Shown in pieces: positions 61,957 through 64,000 of a stretch of DNA of 64,000 nt (within the stretch, counting starts at the first letter, position 1; the number at the start of each line of letters is the position of its first letter). The stretch comes from JBBATK01 sp039810585 (GTDB lineage: Bacteria > Bacteroidota > Ignavibacteria > Kapaibacteriales > NICIL-2): positions 1-64,000 of the forward strand of contig JBDHXF010000012.1 in assembly GCA_039810585.1 (NCBI GenBank), read 5' to 3'. The notes below the pieces were generated by a model. It was not told the origin of the DNA, did no database searches, and was given only the letters and a program-made list of their open reading frames with translations. A program made the position numbers and the translations under genes.

Positions 61957-62023
61957 GCTCGGAAATATTGCAGCAAGAGCTATGCTGAGCTAAAGGAATT
62001 TGCGACACAGATTAATTGCTTTT

Positions 62024-62443
62024 ATGTCAGGCACTGCATTACATATCGAAATTGTCACTCCGCGTTCCACTGCCTACAGTGCAGAAGCACAGGCGATAAC
62101 GATGCCCGGAACGCTCGGACCATTTCAAATCCTCATCAATCACGCGCCAATTATCTCGTCGCTCGAAGTGGGCTTAATCAAGATCATCGATCACGAAGGT
62201 CTGGACGTCTACTTCGCCACGAATGGCGGATTTGCTGAGGTGAAGAACAATAAGGTCTCCATCGTTGTCGAAAGCGCCGAACTCGCTACCGACATCGAAA
62301 TCGAGTCCGCCCGCGCCGCCCTTGCCGAAGCCGAACAACGCCTGGCAGGCGATACCACGATTTCGGAAAAGGAAGAGGATAAACTCCTCGTCGCCCAAGC
62401 CCGCAACCGAGTCCACGCGGCGGAGATGGCGAGGATGAATTAA
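62024..62443 (+). CDS. atpC: F1F0 ATP synthase subunit epsilon
   Basis: 139 residues from the ATG at 62024. The N-terminal beta-sandwich is plain: LHIEIVTPRSTAYSAEAQAI, GTLGPFQILINHAPIISSLE and VYFATNGGFAEVKNNKVSIV. The C-terminal helical hairpin (IESARAALAEAEQRLAGD) that regulates ATP hydrolysis is present. No good Shine-Dalgarno precedes the start; AAGGAA lies about 25 nt upstream, so translation may depend on coupling to atpD, whose stop is 67 nt away. A terminator follows 25 nt after the stop codon. Confidence 0.96.
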   Translation: MSGTALHIEIVTPRSTAYSAEAQAITMPGTLGPFQILINHAPIISSLEVGLIKIIDHEGLDVYFATNGGFAEVKNNKVSIVVESAELATDIEIESARAALAEAEQRLAGDTTISEKEEDKLLVAQARNRVHAAEMARMN

Positions 62444-62468
62444 GGTGAATTAAAATAAAAGTCACATG

Positions 62469-62500
62469 AAGCCCTCCGGAGTAATCTGCGAGGGCTTTTT
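62469..62500 (+). terminator. Rho-independent terminator of atpD-atpC
   Basis: Stem AAGCCCTC / GAGGGCTT with a 13-nt loop, followed by TTTTATT, 25 nt beyond the atpC stop. Confidence 0.9.
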
Positions 62501-62721
62501 ATTATGCGTAGGCGTGGGACATCATCTGCATTTACACCACCTGTAGCGCATAAACGGCTGCCTCAAAAGTGGAAGAAGGTCGATGAGTGAAATGATGTGG
62601 AGCAAAATCTTTCAGCTTTCAGCATGATAGTGGGGATGTTACTGGTTATTGTGAGAATTCTGGGTGCTATGTTGCTATCTCATGCTAGGACAACAATCAC
62701 TCTACCACTGGTATTAATTGT

Positions 62722-64000
62722 ATGACCAAACGAGCTGCTCATTTCTTTGCGTTATTGGTTTGTGTCGGGGCCTACGTTCACACGACACACGTACAAGCGG
62801 GCGAATCGGCGAACATTCAACGCATCATCGACGAGAAGGTGCGCGTGTCGCCGGATGTGCTGCAGCGCTGGCAACGTTTGCATACAATTGATGAGCGACG
62901 TGCCTTTTTGGATAGTCTCAAGGTGTCGAGGCGTGCGCAAGCGCACGCAGTGAAAGGATACTCAGTGCAAAGTTCTTTTCATGACGTTGCCGTTAACGAC
63001 GTCGACGAAGGCTCGGAAATTCACGCCGCGATCAATCCTACTGACAGCAATAACCTGGTGTGCAGCGCCATTTCATCTGATGACGCAGGTCAATTAGCCC
63101 TCCCTCTCTACTACTCGAAGGATTTCGGGTACACCTGGCAGAAGAGCGACTATGCGCCTGCTCCCGATGATATGTCGGCCTTCGTGCTTGGTGGGGGCGA
63201 TCCCATGTTCGCATACGACGCCATGGGAACATTATACTACTCGTGGATCGATCTGTTCTTTAGCTTAAGTTCCTCCAATCCACCTATGGTGATCTATTGG
63301 ATTAGCTCCACAGATGGCGGTGCGCAATGGCAACGCAATCCGGGCAATGACAGCATTAGTTCGGGCTATTTGGATTTTACTAATCAGGAGGAGTCGCCTG
63401 CTGTTGATAAACAGTGGATGGTCTGCGACCTATCGTCCTCACCCGGCCGAAACAATCTCTATACCAGTCTGTACCTGCCATACGTCGGCGATCAGCGCGT
63501 AGCCTTGCGCGTTAAAGGTGCCAACGAGTCTGAGTTTCGAAGCAGTGTTACCCGACCAACACGTACCGATTACAGCTTTAATCAATTCACCAGTGTCGAC
63601 TGTGATGACGAAGGTCGAGTGCACATGAGTTATATCGCCGCATTGCCCAGCGATAGTATGCCGCTCGGTGAGTTTAGGCTGTTCCATCTTTTGTCCACAG
63701 ACCAAGGTGCAAGCTTTCAGCCGGAAGTGGAGGTGAGTCAGGTGCACTTCTTGAACTCAAGCCCGGGAGATCCCAACTCAACGGAAGCGCCAATTGGGAT
63801 GTCTCGCATTCAAGCTCTGCCTCAAATAGCATGCGACAAGTATAGCCAGAGTCAATATCATGGTTACGTCTACCTGGCGTGGACTGCGGCTGGTGTCGAC
63901 AGTAGAAAAACATCAGGAACCGATATTTATTTTAGTCGCTCTTCGGACCATGGAGCGACCTGGTCCACGCCTGTGGTGGTTAATGATGACAAAACGGCAG
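62722..64000 (+). CDS. Secreted sialidase/BNR-like protein, incomplete at the window end
   Basis: An open frame of 426 codons runs off the end of the window. It starts with a signal peptide (MTKRAAHFFALLVCVGAYVH). After a helical segment (IQRIIDEKVRVSPDVLQRW) comes a beta-propeller of exo-alpha-sialidase type with Asp-box motifs: YYSKDFGYTWQKS, SSTDGGAQWQRN, LSTDQGASFQPE and SRSSDHGATWSTP. Such proteins in this group usually end in a T9SS sorting domain, which would lie beyond the window. A GC palindrome GCGTGCGCAAGCGCACGC occurs inside the coding sequence near codon 73. Substrate unknown; the repeats alone do not prove sialidase activity. Confidence 0.85.
   Translation, partial: MTKRAAHFFALLVCVGAYVHTTHVQAGESANIQRIIDEKVRVSPDVLQRWQRLHTIDERRAFLDSLKVSRRAQAHAVKGYSVQSSFHDVAVNDVDEGSEIHAAINPTDSNNLVCSAISSDDAGQLALPLYYSKDFGYTWQKSDYAPAPDDMSAFVLGGGDPMFAYDAMGTLYYSWIDLFFSLSSSNPPMVIYWISSTDGGAQWQRNPGNDSISSGYLDFTNQEESPAVDKQWMVCDLSSSPGRNNLYTSLYLPYVGDQRVALRVKGANESEFRSSVTRPTRTDYSFNQFTSVDCDDEGRVHMSYIAALPSDSMPLGEFRLFHLLSTDQGASFQPEVEVSQVHFLNSSPGDPNSTEAPIGMSRIQALPQIACDKYSQSQYHGYVYLAWTAAGVDSRKTSGTDIYFSRSSDHGATWSTPVVVNDDKTA

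Overview
The window looks like chromosomal DNA from a member of the Bacteroidota / Fibrobacterota-Chlorobiota-Bacteroidota (FCB) group, probably a deep lineage of the Kapabacteria/Ignavibacteria/Chlorobi kind. The evidence is: seven proteins with C-terminal type IX secretion (T9SS) sorting domains; a PorZ-like propeller protein; an N-acyl-ornithine-type carbamoyltransferase in the arginine cluster (a Bacteroidota and Xanthomonas trait); paired Tat/T9SS DUF1800-DUF1501 proteins; an atpD-atpC pair separate from the rest of the ATP synthase genes; and several TAnnTTTG promoter cores. The genus cannot be fixed from sequence alone.

Layout. 1-10.5 kb (minus): an ECF sigma factor, a membrane anti-sigma-like protein with a barrel-like tail and an outer-membrane protein; then a rhomboid protease, a lipoprotein with a possible cysteine-peptidase domain, a VOC protein and several secreted proteins of unknown function. 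10.5-15.7 kb: a DUF6530-like gene, katG, DUF4256, SRPBCC and a second VOC protein. 15.7-16.8 kb: an array of palindromes, then an unusually hairpin-rich stretch leading into a respiratory operon (16.8-21.9 kb) with an octaheme tetrathionate-reductase-family cytochrome, two YeeE/YedE sulfur-transport proteins (one fused to a degenerate rhodanese) and a nine-heme cytochrome c fused to a membrane cytochrome b. 22-23.2 kb: a two-gene arsenic cassette (aquaporin and ArsC). 23.3-28.7 kb: an AT-richer stretch with two T9SS cargo proteins and tRNA-Val. 29-36.5 kb: the arginine operon (GNAT, argG, argC, acyl-ornithine carbamoyltransferase, argB, argE, argH) without argD. 36.6-47.7 kb: fabF, a secreted endonuclease I, two ABC-2 permeases without an ATPase, DinB, HNH, a hydrolase, a PorZ-like protein, ribH and a PHP phosphoesterase. 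48.4-51.5 kb: the DUF1800/DUF1501 pair. 52.3-54.3 kb: a heptose-1-phosphate adenylyltransferase gene, a response regulator, csrA and fliW. 54.5-59.7 kb: a BamA-like barrel protein, a small Gly-rich protein and two T9SS cargo proteins, one a cyclophilin. 60.5-62.4 kb: atpD and atpC. The window ends inside a secreted BNR-type protein.

The most unusual content is the repeat DNA. There are at least four families of small hairpin elements. The most striking is a composite element with four hairpins whose loop centres are exactly 53, 54 and 54 nt apart in all three copies (two in tandem at 51.5-52.2 kb, one inverted at 60.0-60.2 kb), although the DNA between hairpins has diverged. A second family is a GTAG-headed palindrome around GGGACAG, arranged in two arrays. 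A third is a GC-rich palindrome followed by GAATAARAAATCTCC, found mostly at gene 3' ends and in some cases supplying the stop codon. A fourth is paired AAGCGAG palindromes. None of these is accompanied by a recognisable transposase in the window.
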